Shown one piece after another: positions 9,314-17,497 of a stretch of DNA of 38,605 bases (position 1 is the stretch's first letter; each line of letters opens with the position of its first letter). The notes under the pieces are model-generated. The model saw nothing but the letters and a program-made list of their open reading frames with translations. It was not told the DNA's origin and searched no databases. This DNA comes from Bordetella parapertussis (GTDB lineage Bacteria > Pseudomonadota > Gammaproteobacteria > Burkholderiales > Burkholderiaceae_B). The DNA is taken from contig CAMBLP010000002.1 of NCBI GenBank assembly GCA_945868195.1, positions 1 to 38,605 of the forward strand, given 5' to 3'. The position numbers and the translations under genes are program-made.

Positions 9314-10705
9314 TTATGCAGCGGCTAATAACTGTCCTAGCTTGGCTTGCTTCCTGATTTCCCACACCGTTTGAGTCAATTTCTTAACTTGCGACTCCGT
9401 TGCTGCACCTTGATATGTCCCTAAGCGTAATGTTTTTTCTTCGATTTCTGGTCGGGAAAGGGTATTACCTGGATCCCCTTTAGGCTCATCGACTCGGCCT
9501 GTCAAGGTACGACCATCCTTAGTCTTAACCGTGACTTTACCAATCCATCGTTGCGGGTAGGCCGCATCGACCTCCTCATCGAGCTCCATGGTGACTTTGT
9601 CGCGAAACGCGGTCACAGCGCCGTCTTTGAGTGCTTGATCAAAGCCAGCCAAATCAGCAGAGTTCCGTAAAGCGATCAGTGCTAGTACCGTACCCATCGA
9701 GAATTTTGATTGATGTACCGTTTTTGGATCAACAACTGGACCCAAGACATCGATCGCGCCTTGATGGACATGCGTGACGACTGAAACGATATCACTCGCC
9801 TTGAGTCCGTGCTCTTTCATCGCATGCTGCAATGCATCTGCAGCAGGATGTGTATGGCGACACGAAGCATGGAACTTGAAAGAAGTTTCAGCGAGCGCCC
9901 AGCGTGAACCCAAACGATCTGTGAGCTTAGCCAGATCTGCATCCTTAGACATTCCAGCCGCTAAGCCTTGAGTGCCCTCTAAAATGCGGCGCGCACCTGT
10001 AAAACCATCTTGCGCTAGATAGGCTGCGGTCATGCCAGCAGAGGCCGCATGTGCTGTGTGCAATTGCTTGGAATCAGCCGCGTCACGTAAAAACTCCCAA
10101 AGTCCCGCTGCGGTTGTACCGGCCGAGCCTATTGCATTGAGCATTTGCTCAGGATTGAGCTTGAGCAAACGACCTACAGTCACAGCAGAAGCAATGGTGC
10201 CCGCTGTACCTGTCGTATGGAAAATTTTGTAATGTGAACGCCCCAGAAATTCTCCGACACGAATGCCGACTTCGTAGCCGACAACTGAAGCGGTGATGAA
10301 ATCCTCTCCAGAAGCGCCTATCGCTTGAGCGACGGCAAGTGCTGGAGGAAATACGACCGCTGCAGGATGAAATACAGAGCCGTTGTGCACATCGTCTTGC
10401 TCAACAACGTGTGAGGACGCAGCATTCACCATGGCGGCAAACACAGGAGAAGTTAAACGTCTGTTGACGAAGTCTTCAGACTTGCCGTCAGAGGGCCCCA
10501 TCAGCTCGGCATACTTGGCCATGGATTTCACCGCACGCGCAGAAGAACCCGCGAGGATGGAAGCCAGAGTATCCAAGAACAAATCCTCACAGCGCATACG
10601 CACCGATTCAGGAATATCTGAATACTTGAGTTCGGAAGAAAATTTCGCTAATTCAGCACTTGGGTGCAACACAGTAGCACCAGCGGGGGAGCGTGCAGCA
10701 GTCAT
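9314..10705 (-). CDS. MmgE/PrpD family protein
   Basis: A 463-residue member of the MmgE/PrpD fold. The family includes 2-methylcitrate dehydratase (PrpD), cis-aconitate decarboxylase and iminodisuccinate epimerase, so the exact reaction is not predictable. Family features seen: LFLDTLASILAGSS near the N-terminus, the conserved segment VEQDDVHNGSVFHPAAVVFP, YEVGIRVGEFLG with FHTTGTAGTIASAV, and FKFHASCRHTHPAADAL. AAGGAG sits 6 bases before the ATG. The gene follows the acyl-CoA dehydrogenase by 11 bases, so it is very likely in the same operon and acts in the same pathway. Its substrate is probably a small carboxylic acid or CoA-derived acid. Confidence 0.88.
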   Translation of the reverse strand: MTAARSPAGATVLHPSAELAKFSSELKYSDIPESVRMRCEDLFLDTLASILAGSSARAVKSMAKYAELMGPSDGKSEDFVNRRLTSPVFAAMVNAASSHVVEQDDVHNGSVFHPAAVVFPPALAVAQAIGASGEDFITASVVGYEVGIRVGEFLGRSHYKIFHTTGTAGTIASAVTVGRLLKLNPEQMLNAIGSAGTTAAGLWEFLRDAADSKQLHTAHAASAGMTAAYLAQDGFTGARRILEGTQGLAAGMSKDADLAKLTDRLGSRWALAETSFKFHASCRHTHPAADALQHAMKEHGLKASDIVSVVTHVHQGAIDVLGPVVDPKTVHQSKFSMGTVLALIALRNSADLAGFDQALKDGAVTAFRDKVTMELDEEVDAAYPQRWIGKVTVKTKDGRTLTGRVDEPKGDPGNTLSRPEIEEKTLRLGTYQGAATESQVKKLTQTVWEIRKQAKLGQLLAAA

Positions 10706-10716
10706 CTATTTCTCCT

Positions 10717-11877
10717 TTAAAAGGATCGTGGCAAACCGAGAATGTGCTCGGCGACATAAGACAAAATCAGGTTAGTCGAAATCGGCGCAACCTGATATAG
10801 GCGCGTTTCGCGGAATTTACGCTCTACGTCGTATTCACACGCAAATCCGAAGCCGCCATGGAATTGCAAGCAGGCATTGGCCGCTTCCCAAGAAGCATCG
10901 GCCGCCAAAAGTTTTGCCATATTGGCTTGGGCACCACAAGGGAGATTGGCATCAAACAAGCGGCAAGCCTCATAGCGCATCAGGCTTGCGGCCTCAACGT
11001 TGATATGGGCTCGCGCGATCGGAAACTGCACACCTTGGTTTTGACCGATTGGTCGTCCAAACACGATACGGTCTTTGACGTAAGCAGTTACGCGATCCAC
11101 AAACCAGTAACCGTCACCGATACATTCGGCGGCAATCAACGCGCGCTCTGCGTTCAGGCCATCAAGAATATATTTAAATCCTTTGCCTTCCTCACCAATC
11201 AAGTTTTCTGCAGGAATCTCGAGATTGTCAAAAAACAATTCATTTGTTTCGTGGTTCACCATGTTCAAGATCGGACGAACGGTCAAACCCTTACCAATCG
11301 CGTCACGCAAATCAACGATAAAAATCGACATGCCTTCGGTTTTTTTAGTGACTTGATCAAGAGGTGTCGTACGGGCCAACAAGATCATCAAATCCGAGTG
11401 CTGGACACGTGAAATCCATACTTTTTGACCATTAATCACGTACCGGTCGCCTTTGCGAACGGCGGTGGTCTTGATTTTGGTGGTGTCCGTACCCGTTGTG
11501 GGCTCTGTCACCCCCATAGATTGCAAGCGCAATTCACCGGCAGCAATTTTTGGTAAATAAAAGTTTTTCTGCTCGGCTGAACCATGGCGAAGCAGAGTTC
11601 CCATGTTGTAGAGCTGACCATGACAGGCACCGGAATTACCTCCGGAACGGTTGATTTCCTCCATAATCACGGAGGCTTCGGTCAAGCCGAGTCCTGAACC
11701 GCCGTATTCTTGAGGAATCAACGCGGCCATCCAGCCAGCTTGGGTCAAAGCATTGACAAACTCTTCGGGGTAACCCCTGACTTCGTCCACTTTACGAAAG
11801 TACTCGTCCGGGAACTGTTTGCACAGATCCCTTATCGCGTCACGGATATCCTGATACTGATCAACGTTGGAGTTCAT
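10717..11877 (-). CDS. Acyl-CoA dehydrogenase family protein
   Basis: FAD enzyme that introduces a 2,3-double bond in an acyl-CoA and passes electrons to electron-transfer flavoprotein. The 386-residue chain shows IPQEYGGSGLGLTEA, the flavin-contact region MGVTEPTTGTDTTKI with VINGQKVWISR, and the C-terminal FHGGFGFACEYDVERKFRE. Glu348 lies in the position of the usual catalytic base. The substrate (short, branched or dicarboxylic acyl-CoA) cannot be deduced. It is the first gene of a minus-strand operon with MmgE/PrpD and SDR genes, divergent from a LysR regulator across a 116-base gap. Confidence 0.92.
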   Translation of the reverse strand: MNSNVDQYQDIRDAIRDLCKQFPDEYFRKVDEVRGYPEEFVNALTQAGWMAALIPQEYGGSGLGLTEASVIMEEINRSGGNSGACHGQLYNMGTLLRHGSAEQKNFYLPKIAAGELRLQSMGVTEPTTGTDTTKIKTTAVRKGDRYVINGQKVWISRVQHSDLMILLARTTPLDQVTKKTEGMSIFIVDLRDAIGKGLTVRPILNMVNHETNELFFDNLEIPAENLIGEEGKGFKYILDGLNAERALIAAECIGDGYWFVDRVTAYVKDRIVFGRPIGQNQGVQFPIARAHINVEAASLMRYEACRLFDANLPCGAQANMAKLLAADASWEAANACLQFHGGFGFACEYDVERKFRETRLYQVAPISTNLILSYVAEHILGLPRSF

Positions 11878-11929
11878 GATTGTCTTATGATGGCAAATGT
11901 TATACAGATGCTAATGTGCCCCATGGCGA

Positions 11930-11951
11930 CAAACTTGACTATTTATGTTTG
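11930..11951. promoter_or_regulatory. Candidate LysR operator between the divergent genes
   Basis: In the 116-base gap between the acyl-CoA dehydrogenase and the LysR gene, CAAAC at 11930-11934 and GTTTG at 11947-11951 form an interrupted inverted repeat with an AT-rich middle. The arms are short and could arise by chance. The position, close to the regulator start, would fit autoregulation and control of the divergent operon. Confidence 0.3.
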
Positions 11952-11993
11952 GTTAACCCGGGCTTTTTGATTGATTAAGAGACTGCCAACCCT

Positions 11994-12896
11994 ATGGCGA
12001 ACCATTTCGACCTGACCGATTTACAGCTCATTGTGAATATCGGAGATGCCAGTAGCCTGACGCGTGGTGCTGAAAAATCACATTTATCACTGCCCGCAGC
12101 GAGTAATCGCGTTAAAAACCTGGAAGACCACTTTGGCACTAGGCTTTTTCACCGCAATAGCCAGGGCGTGACACTCACGCCCTCTGGTGAAGCTTTTTTA
12201 CGTCATGCCAGATTAGTACTGCGTCAAATTGATCATTTGCGGGGTGATATTCACGAGTATGCGCGTGGTATTAAAGGTCAAGTACGAATGCTGGCCAATA
12301 CAACCGCCATGACCGAGTTTATGCCCGCAGTACTCAGCCGGTTCTTGGCTTCTCACCCTGATGTCACGGTTGAGCTACGCGAGCGTTTGAGTTATTTGGT
12401 GATTAAGGCTGTGTCAGAAGGTTCTGCAGACATCGGAATCGTTGCGGGCAAGCCTGCCTCCTCTGAGCTCGAATACATTCCCTATCGCGAAGATAGATTG
12501 GTGCTCGTGACACCTATTGAACACCCTTTGAGTGAACTGAACGAGGTCGCGTTCTCAGATACGCTCGCCTTTGAGTATGTGGGTCTCTCCGAATGGAGCG
12601 CGATTCATGCATTTTTAATCCAAGCAGCAGACAAGCTTGGCTATCCGTTTCGTTTTCGTGTTGAGGTGGGTAGTTTCGAGGCCGTATGTCGAATGATCGA
12701 GGCGGGTGTTGGCATCGGGGTGGTTCCCGAGTTGGTGGCCAAACGTTATGCCCAGCGACTTAATATCAAGATCGTGAGCCTTTCTGACGAATGGTCAGAA
12801 AGAAAACTTCAAATTTGTGTGCGCAATCTCCAACAATTACCGAGTTTTGCAAGAGATCTCGTCAATATGCTGATTGAAGACGTTCAAACAGCTTAA
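11994..12896 (+). CDS. LysR-type transcriptional regulator of the adjacent acyl-CoA dehydrogenase operon
   Basis: A 300-residue LysR-family regulator. The winged helix-turn-helix occupies roughly residues 1-62 (LTRGAEKSHLSLPAASNRVK, then GTRLFHRNSQGVTLTPSGEA). The rest is a periplasmic-binding-like effector domain, with GSADIGIVAG and a C-terminal EAGVGIGVVPELVA. It is transcribed away from the acyl-CoA dehydrogenase operon, the standard arrangement in which a LysR protein controls the divergent genes in response to a pathway metabolite. The effector is unknown. Its end is 21 bases before rdgB, so it may read through into rdgB-hemW. The ribosome binding site is weak (AAGAGA). Confidence 0.9.
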   Translation: MANHFDLTDLQLIVNIGDASSLTRGAEKSHLSLPAASNRVKNLEDHFGTRLFHRNSQGVTLTPSGEAFLRHARLVLRQIDHLRGDIHEYARGIKGQVRMLANTTAMTEFMPAVLSRFLASHPDVTVELRERLSYLVIKAVSEGSADIGIVAGKPASSELEYIPYREDRLVLVTPIEHPLSELNEVAFSDTLAFEYVGLSEWSAIHAFLIQAADKLGYPFRFRVEVGSFEAVCRMIEAGVGIGVVPELVAKRYAQRLNIKIVSLSDEWSERKLQICVRNLQQLPSFARDLVNMLIEDVQTA

Positions 12897-12917
12897 ATTT
12901 TAGTTTCAAGCCATTCC

Positions 12918-13532
12918 ATGATGACATCCATTGTTCTTGCTTCAGGCAATGCAGGCAAAATTAAAGAATTTGCCGCATTATTTAAGCCGCTTGGAATCTC
13001 CCTGATTCCTCAAGCATCGCTCAATATCAGCGATGCTCCTGAACCTCACCCAAGTTTCGTTGAAAACGCGCTCACCAAGGCCAGACATGCCAGTGCAATG
13101 TCGGGCCAGCCTTCTATCGCCGATGATTCCGGCCTATGTGTTCGCGCACTAGGTGGAGCTCCTGGAATACTTTCTGCCCGCTATGCGCAAACAGCACAGG
13201 GTGAGCGTTCTGACTTGGCGAATAACCAAAAACTGGTTCGTGAACTTGCAAATATTACGGATCGAAAAGCTTGGTATGTCGCTGTCTTGGTGTTTTTAAC
13301 GCACGCAGAGGATCCTCAGCCACTGATTGCCGAAGCCAGTTGGTATGGTGAGATTGTTGATTCGCCAAGAGGTACTCACGGTTTTGGATATGATCCGTAT
13401 TTTTTTATACCTGAACACGGATGTACCGTTGCAGAGCTTGATCCCGTTCTTAAAAATCGTATAGGTCATCGTGGCCAAGCGATGCAATTACTTTTTTCTA
13501 AGATGCGCGAACGAGGCTACTGCTCCTTATGA
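12918..13532 (+). CDS. rdgB: dITP/XTP pyrophosphatase (RdgB/HAM1)
   Basis: Removes non-canonical purine nucleotides (dITP, XTP) by hydrolysing them to monophosphate and pyrophosphate, which protects DNA and RNA. The N-terminal LASGNAGKIKEF is the HAM1 signature. IADDSGLCVRALGGAPGILSARYA and the C-terminal GTHGFGYDPYFFIPE, AELDPVLKNRIGHRGQA are also classic. Length is 204 residues. Two tandem ATGs occur at 12918 and 12921. Its stop overlaps the hemW start as ATGA (13529-13532), so the pair is translationally coupled. Confidence 0.95.
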   Translation: MMTSIVLASGNAGKIKEFAALFKPLGISLIPQASLNISDAPEPHPSFVENALTKARHASAMSGQPSIADDSGLCVRALGGAPGILSARYAQTAQGERSDLANNQKLVRELANITDRKAWYVAVLVFLTHAEDPQPLIAEASWYGEIVDSPRGTHGFGYDPYFFIPEHGCTVAELDPVLKNRIGHRGQAMQLLFSKMRERGYCSL

Positions 13533-14785
13533 CGCGCATCATTCCTATTCGTTCTGAAAACTGGAAACCACAAGGATCAGAGATCGATAGCCTAATCGTG
13601 CCAGCGCACATGTCTTCACTTGAGCGTTCTGGGCAGATGCTAAGCACTCTACCGCCGCTGTCTATTTACATACATGTGCCATGGTGTATTCGTAAGTGTC
13701 CTTATTGCGACTTTAATTCTCACGAAGCTTCCGGTGACATACCTGAAGAGCGCTACTTAGCTGCGCTTCAAGCTGATATTGAACAGGCGTTGCCCGATGT
13801 TTGGGGTCGACAGGTACACACGGTTTTTATTGGCGGCGGAACACCGAGTTTGTTGTCTGCCTCCGCCATCGATCGTTTAATGGGCATGGTCAGAGCACAC
13901 TTCAATCTCTGGCCTGATGCAGAAGTCACCTTAGAGGCCAATCCAGGCGCGGCAGAAGCAGGGCGCTTCAAGTCTTACGCTGAAAGCGGCATCAATAGGA
14001 TTTCATTAGGCATACAGACTTTTGATGATGAACAACTTCAAAAATTAGGTCGCGTGCACAATGGCACCCAAGCGCGTAACGCCATCGAAATGGCAATAGC
14101 AGCAGTTGAGCGAGTCAATCTCGATTTGATGTTTGCCTTACCTGGTCAAAGTTTTGACGCTTGTATGTTGGATGCGCGCGAGGCGCTCTCATTTGGAACA
14201 GAGCACCTTTCGATATATCAACTGACGCTTGAGCCGAACACCATTTTTGCCAAATTCCCACCCCCATTGCCAGACGATGACTTGGCAGTCTCAATGGAAG
14301 AGGGTATTGAGTCTTTATTATCTGAGGCAGGCTTTGACCGCTACGAAGTTTCTGCTTTTGCTCGTCACGGAGCGCGTGCCCGTCACAATATCAACTACTG
14401 GCAATTTGGCGATTATCTTGGGCTTGGTCCTGGTGCCCATGGCAAAGTGTCTTTTCCCGATCGTATTCAGCGCGAGGTACGCCTGCGCAATCCAGAAAGC
14501 TGGATGCAAGCGAGTGTGTTGAGAAACGGCAGCCAAATCTCAGAGAAAAAGTTTGTGACCCGCGAAGATTTGCCCTTTGAGTTTATGCTCAATGCATTAC
14601 GACTTCGAGAGGGTGTCGCTCTGGATCTTTTCAATGAGCGAACAGGACTGTCATATGGCGATATTGCCGAGCGTTTAACGCTCGCTAGACAAAAGAAACT
14701 TTTAACGACAGATCACTCTAGGCTTCAGGCGACAGAGACAGGCTGGCGCTTTTTAAATGAATTACAAAGTATTTTCTTGTCATAG
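13529..14785 (+). CDS. hemW: Radical SAM heme chaperone HemW
   Basis: Radical SAM protein that binds heme and delivers it to membrane targets; once annotated as an oxygen-independent coproporphyrinogen oxidase. The cluster motif CIRKCPYC has Cys53, Cys57 and Cys60 in a HVPWC context. The Gly-rich FIGGGTPSLL, EANPGA, GINRISLGIQTF and HNINYWQFGDYLGLGPGAHG follow. The motif spacing and this C-terminal part are HemW-like rather than HemN-like. The N-terminus is about 40 residues longer than in E. coli before the first strand (LPPLSIYIHVPW); an internal ATG in MLSTLPP could be used, but the ATGA overlap with rdgB supports the long form. Confidence 0.92.
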   Translation: MTRIIPIRSENWKPQGSEIDSLIVPAHMSSLERSGQMLSTLPPLSIYIHVPWCIRKCPYCDFNSHEASGDIPEERYLAALQADIEQALPDVWGRQVHTVFIGGGTPSLLSASAIDRLMGMVRAHFNLWPDAEVTLEANPGAAEAGRFKSYAESGINRISLGIQTFDDEQLQKLGRVHNGTQARNAIEMAIAAVERVNLDLMFALPGQSFDACMLDAREALSFGTEHLSIYQLTLEPNTIFAKFPPPLPDDDLAVSMEEGIESLLSEAGFDRYEVSAFARHGARARHNINYWQFGDYLGLGPGAHGKVSFPDRIQREVRLRNPESWMQASVLRNGSQISEKKFVTREDLPFEFMLNALRLREGVALDLFNERTGLSYGDIAERLTLARQKKLLTTDHSRLQATETGWRFLNELQSIFLS

Positions 14786-14807
14786 TCTTAACATTATTCA
14801 TGCATCA

Positions 14808-14824
14808 TTCACTAAAATAGTGCA
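14808..14824. promoter_or_regulatory. NtrC-type enhancer site, distal
   Basis: TTCACTAAAATAGTGCA closely resembles the NtrC consensus (TGCAC, 7 bases, GTGCA). Its centre is 31 bases from the proximal site and about 108 bases before the predicted glnA transcription start, close to three helical turns apart. This resembles the paired enhancer at E. coli glnA. Confidence 0.8.
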
Positions 14825-14836
14825 TATTTTGGTGCA
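14820..14836. promoter_or_regulatory. Possible third NtrC-like site, overlapping the distal one
   Basis: GTGCATATTTTGGTGCA contains a perfect TGGTGCA half-site and a weaker opposite half. It overlaps the distal enhancer by 5 bases, so both could not be filled in the same way at once. It may be a lower-affinity site or a chance by-product of repeated TGCA words. Confidence 0.45.
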
Positions 14837-14838
14837 TA

Positions 14839-14855
14839 TGCACTAATATAGTGCT
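14839..14855. promoter_or_regulatory. NtrC-type enhancer site, proximal
   Basis: TGCACTAATATAGTGCT is a near-perfect dyad (GCACTA, three bases, TAGTGC) matching the NtrC consensus. It lies about 77 bases before the predicted glnA start point. NtrC phosphorylated by NtrB would bind here and contact sigma-54 polymerase by DNA looping. Both regulators are encoded just downstream of glnA. Confidence 0.85.
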
Positions 14856-14896
14856 TAATTGCGCTCCCTTTCAGGGCTAATCCCAGTACTTCAAAG

Positions 14897-14914
14897 CTGG
14901 CATAAAATTTGCTT
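14897..14914 (+). promoter_or_regulatory. Sigma-54 promoter of glnA
   Basis: CTGGCATAAAATTTGCTT has the invariant GG (14899-14900) and GC (14911-14912) separated by exactly 10 bases, as required for the -24/-12 elements bound by sigma-54. Transcription would start near 14924, about 65 bases before the glnA ATG. Together with the upstream NtrC sites this predicts induction under nitrogen limitation. Confidence 0.88.
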
Positions 14915-14988
14915 AAACAACGGTATGCAGATCATGTGTTCTGCGACAGATTTTTGTACATTCCCTCTTTTTTTAGCGGAGTCATATT

Positions 14989-16401
14989 ATGAGCACCTCA
15001 CAAGACGTGTTGAAAAAAATTGCTGAAAACGAAGTCAAATTTGTTGACTTCCGTTTCACAGATACCCTTGGCAAAGAACAGCACGTCTCCGTGCCTGTGA
15101 GTCATATGGATGAAGGCAAGTTCACCGATGGCCACGCCTTTGATGGATCATCGATCGCGGGTTGGAAAGGTATCGAAGCCTCTGACATGTTGCTGATGCC
15201 CGATCCATCAACCGCTCACATGGATCCATTCCGCGAAGAGTCCACAATGATCATCACGTGCGATGTGGTTGAGCCAACAGATATGAAAGGTTACGAGCGT
15301 GATCCGCGCTCTCTTGCCAAACGCGCTGAAGCCTATCTCAAGTCTAGCGGTTTAGGCGATACCGCTTTCTTTGGTCCTGAGCCAGAGTTCTTTGTTTTTG
15401 ATGGCGTCACCTGGGGCGACGATATGTCTGGTTGCCACGTCAAAATCAAGTCAGACGAAGGTTTCTGGTCTTCAAGCGCTGACAACGAAGGCGGCAACCT
15501 TGCACACCGTCCACGCGTAAAGGGTGGATATTTTCCAGTGCCTCCCGTAGATTCAATGCAAGACATGCGTTCGGAAATGTGTATTTTGCTCGAAGAAGCC
15601 GGCATCCCCGTCGAAGTCCATCACCACGAAGTCGCTGGTGCAGGCCAAATGGAAATCGGCACAAAATTCAGCACGCTCGTTAAACGCGCGGACTGGATTC
15701 AAATTATGAAGTACACGATTCATAATGTCGCACATGCTTATGGCAAAACGGCGACGTTCATGCCTAAGCCCATCGTGGGAGACAACGGTTCAGGTATGCA
15801 CGTTCACCAGTCCATCTGGAAAGATGGTCAGAACTTGTTCGCAGGCAATGGTTATGCAGGTTTGTCAGAGTTCGCTCTGTACTACATCGGCGGTGTTATC
15901 AAGCATGCTCGGGCGTTGAATGCCATCACCAACCCTGGCACCAATTCCTACAAGCGTTTGGTTCCTCACTACGAAGCCCCTGTCAAGCTTGCCTATTCAG
16001 CACGCAACCGCTCAGCTTCGATTCGTATTCCTCACGTCGCCAATCCAAAAGGCCGTCGTATCGAGGCGCGTTTTCCGGATCCACTTGCTAACCCATACTT
16101 GGCCTTCTCCGCCTTGATGATGGCTGGTTTAGATGGTGTACAAAACAAGATTCACCCCGGCGATCCCGCTGACAAGAATCTGTACGATTTGCCGCCAGAA
16201 GAAGATGCAAAGATCCCAACAGTATGCAGCTCACTGGAGCAGGCTCTTGAGTCACTTGACAAGGACCGTGAGTTCTTGACACGTGGTGGAGTGTTTACAA
16301 ACGAAATGCTGGATGCATATGTCGAGCTGAAGATGAACGAAGTGAATCGTCTGCGTATGACGACTCATCCCGTCGAATTCGATATGTATTACAGCCTCTA
16401 A
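14989..16401 (+). CDS. glnA: Glutamine synthetase, type I (adenylylated class)
   Basis: Makes glutamine from glutamate, ammonia and ATP; the central ammonium-assimilation enzyme, a cytosolic dodecamer. The 470-residue chain has the type I signatures [31 protein letters not shown] (metal ligands), [15 protein letters not shown] and the ATP/glutamate region [12 protein letters not shown]. The adenylylation loop [10 protein letters not shown] is present with Tyr399 as the modification site, so activity should be tuned by GlnE and PII. The ATG has GGAG upstream. It is driven by a sigma-54 promoter with NtrC sites and followed by glnL-glnG. Confidence 0.98.
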   Translation: MSTSQDVLKKIAENEVKFVDFRFTDTLGKEQHVSVPVSHMDEGKFTDGHAFDGSSIAGWKGIEASDMLLMPDPSTAHMDPFREESTMIITCDVVEPTDMKGYERDPRSLAKRAEAYLKSSGLGDTAFFGPEPEFFVFDGVTWGDDMSGCHVKIKSDEGFWSSSADNEGGNLAHRPRVKGGYFPVPPVDSMQDMRSEMCILLEEAGIPVEVHHHEVAGAGQMEIGTKFSTLVKRADWIQIMKYTIHNVAHAYGKTATFMPKPIVGDNGSGMHVHQSIWKDGQNLFAGNGYAGLSEFALYYIGGVIKHARALNAITNPGTNSYKRLVPHYEAPVKLAYSARNRSASIRIPHVANPKGRRIEARFPDPLANPYLAFSALMMAGLDGVQNKIHPGDPADKNLYDLPPEEDAKIPTVCSSLEQALESLDKDREFLTRGGVFTNEMLDAYVELKMNEVNRLRMTTHPVEFDMYYSL

Positions 16402-16421
16402 ACTGCCGACAAAACTTGGGG

Positions 16422-16439
16422 TCGGGCCTCCCGGCCCGA
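16422..16439 (+). terminator. GC-rich hairpin between glnA and glnL
   Basis: TCGGGCC and GGCCCGA form a perfect 7-base-pair stem with a TCCC loop. No U-run follows; the glnL ATG begins 6 bases after the stem. It could be a partial terminator or mRNA-stability element that keeps glnL-glnG below glnA, and by covering the space where a ribosome binding site should be it may also dampen glnL translation. That role is inferred. Confidence 0.6.
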
Positions 16440-16444
16440 TACCC

Positions 16445-17497
16445 ATGATTTCTTTTGAAGCCTTTGATCTTCTTGCTACGACGGTTCTATTACTGAACCG
16501 TCGTGGAGAGATCTTGCAGGCTAATTCGGCAGCGGAAATGATGTTCGGCAGGTCTCGGCGACATATTATTGGTTCGCCAGCAGGTTTTCTTTTTGAACGT
16601 GATGAGGCCTTAGAACAATCGATTCGCCAAGCCTGTTCCGGCGAAGTCGATGATTGTCGTCAATTCGCGCTCACGCGTCGTGGCTCTGAGACTGTCGAAG
16701 TCAGTGTAACTTCCATTGCTTTAATTAATAAGCCCTGGGCAGCCTTACTCGAGATCAAGGACATTGAACAACGTGTCTTAGTAGATCGAAGCATCAGGCT
16801 CGTTGACGAAATTGAAACGCAGCACGAACTTTTGCGTAATCTTGCGCATGAGGTTAAAAATCCTCTCGGAGGTTTACGCGGCGCAGCTCAGTTGCTTGAG
16901 TCCGAGCTTCCGGATCCTTCTTTACGAGAATATACGCGCGTCATCATTTCAGAGGCTGATCGTCTTCAGGCTTTAGTCGATCGATTGGCCGCCCCACAGC
17001 GTATGCCAATTCAATGGCAGTCGGTCAATATTCACGAAGTGTGTGAGCGCGTCTGCGCTCTGGTTCGTGCGGAGTTTAGGGAAGTTGCGCTTGTCCGTGA
17101 TTATGACGCCTCCATGCCTGAGTTTCGTGCCGACCCTGCCAGACTGATGCAAGCGCTTTTAAATGTCGTCAGAAATGCGGCTCAAATGATGACAGGATCT
17201 ATCCCGGTAGCTTCACCTCTGATCACTTTAAAAACAAGGGTTGCACGTCAGGTTTTATTGAGGCACAAGCAGCACAAAATGGCGATCGTGGTATCGGTCA
17301 CTGATAACGGCCCTGGTGTGCCCTTGAATCTTCAAGACCGTATTTTTCATCCTCTTGTGACAGGTCGCGAAGGTGGCACAGGATTAGGTCTGAGTCTAGC
17401 TCAGGATTTTGTTCAACAGCACGGTGGGGTGATTGAGTTTGATTCGCGACCCGGTCACACTGAGTTTCGTCTAATGTTACCTATGGAGTCTTTATGA
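16445..17497 (+). CDS. glnL: Nitrogen regulation sensor kinase NtrB
   Basis: Cytosolic histidine kinase/phosphatase that, under PII control, phosphorylates NtrC when nitrogen is scarce. An N-terminal PAS domain (LLNRRGEILQANSAAEMMFG) is followed by the H-box RNLAHEVKNPLGG with His135. Then come the N-box QALLNVVRNAAQ, the G1 box DNGPGVP and the G2 box GGTGLGLSLAQ. No membrane segments are seen. Length of 350 residues is typical. There is no clear Shine-Dalgarno sequence, because a hairpin occupies the region just before the ATG. Its stop overlaps the glnG start as ATGA (17494-17497). Confidence 0.95.
   Translation: MISFEAFDLLATTVLLLNRRGEILQANSAAEMMFGRSRRHIIGSPAGFLFERDEALEQSIRQACSGEVDDCRQFALTRRGSETVEVSVTSIALINKPWAALLEIKDIEQRVLVDRSIRLVDEIETQHELLRNLAHEVKNPLGGLRGAAQLLESELPDPSLREYTRVIISEADRLQALVDRLAAPQRMPIQWQSVNIHEVCERVCALVRAEFREVALVRDYDASMPEFRADPARLMQALLNVVRNAAQMMTGSIPVASPLITLKTRVARQVLLRHKQHKMAIVVSVTDNGPGVPLNLQDRIFHPLVTGREGGTGLGLSLAQDFVQQHGGVIEFDSRPGHTEFRLMLPMESL

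Noticed and set aside
10858..11412. A 184-codon plus-strand open frame opposite the acyl-CoA dehydrogenase
   Set aside because: The minus strand carries an unbroken, conserved acyl-CoA dehydrogenase here; the antisense translation has no family features.
14786..14988. Possible small RNA or leader peptide between hemW and glnA
   Set aside because: The 203 bases are fully accounted for by NtrC sites, the sigma-54 promoter and an untranslated leader; I see no terminator or coding pattern.
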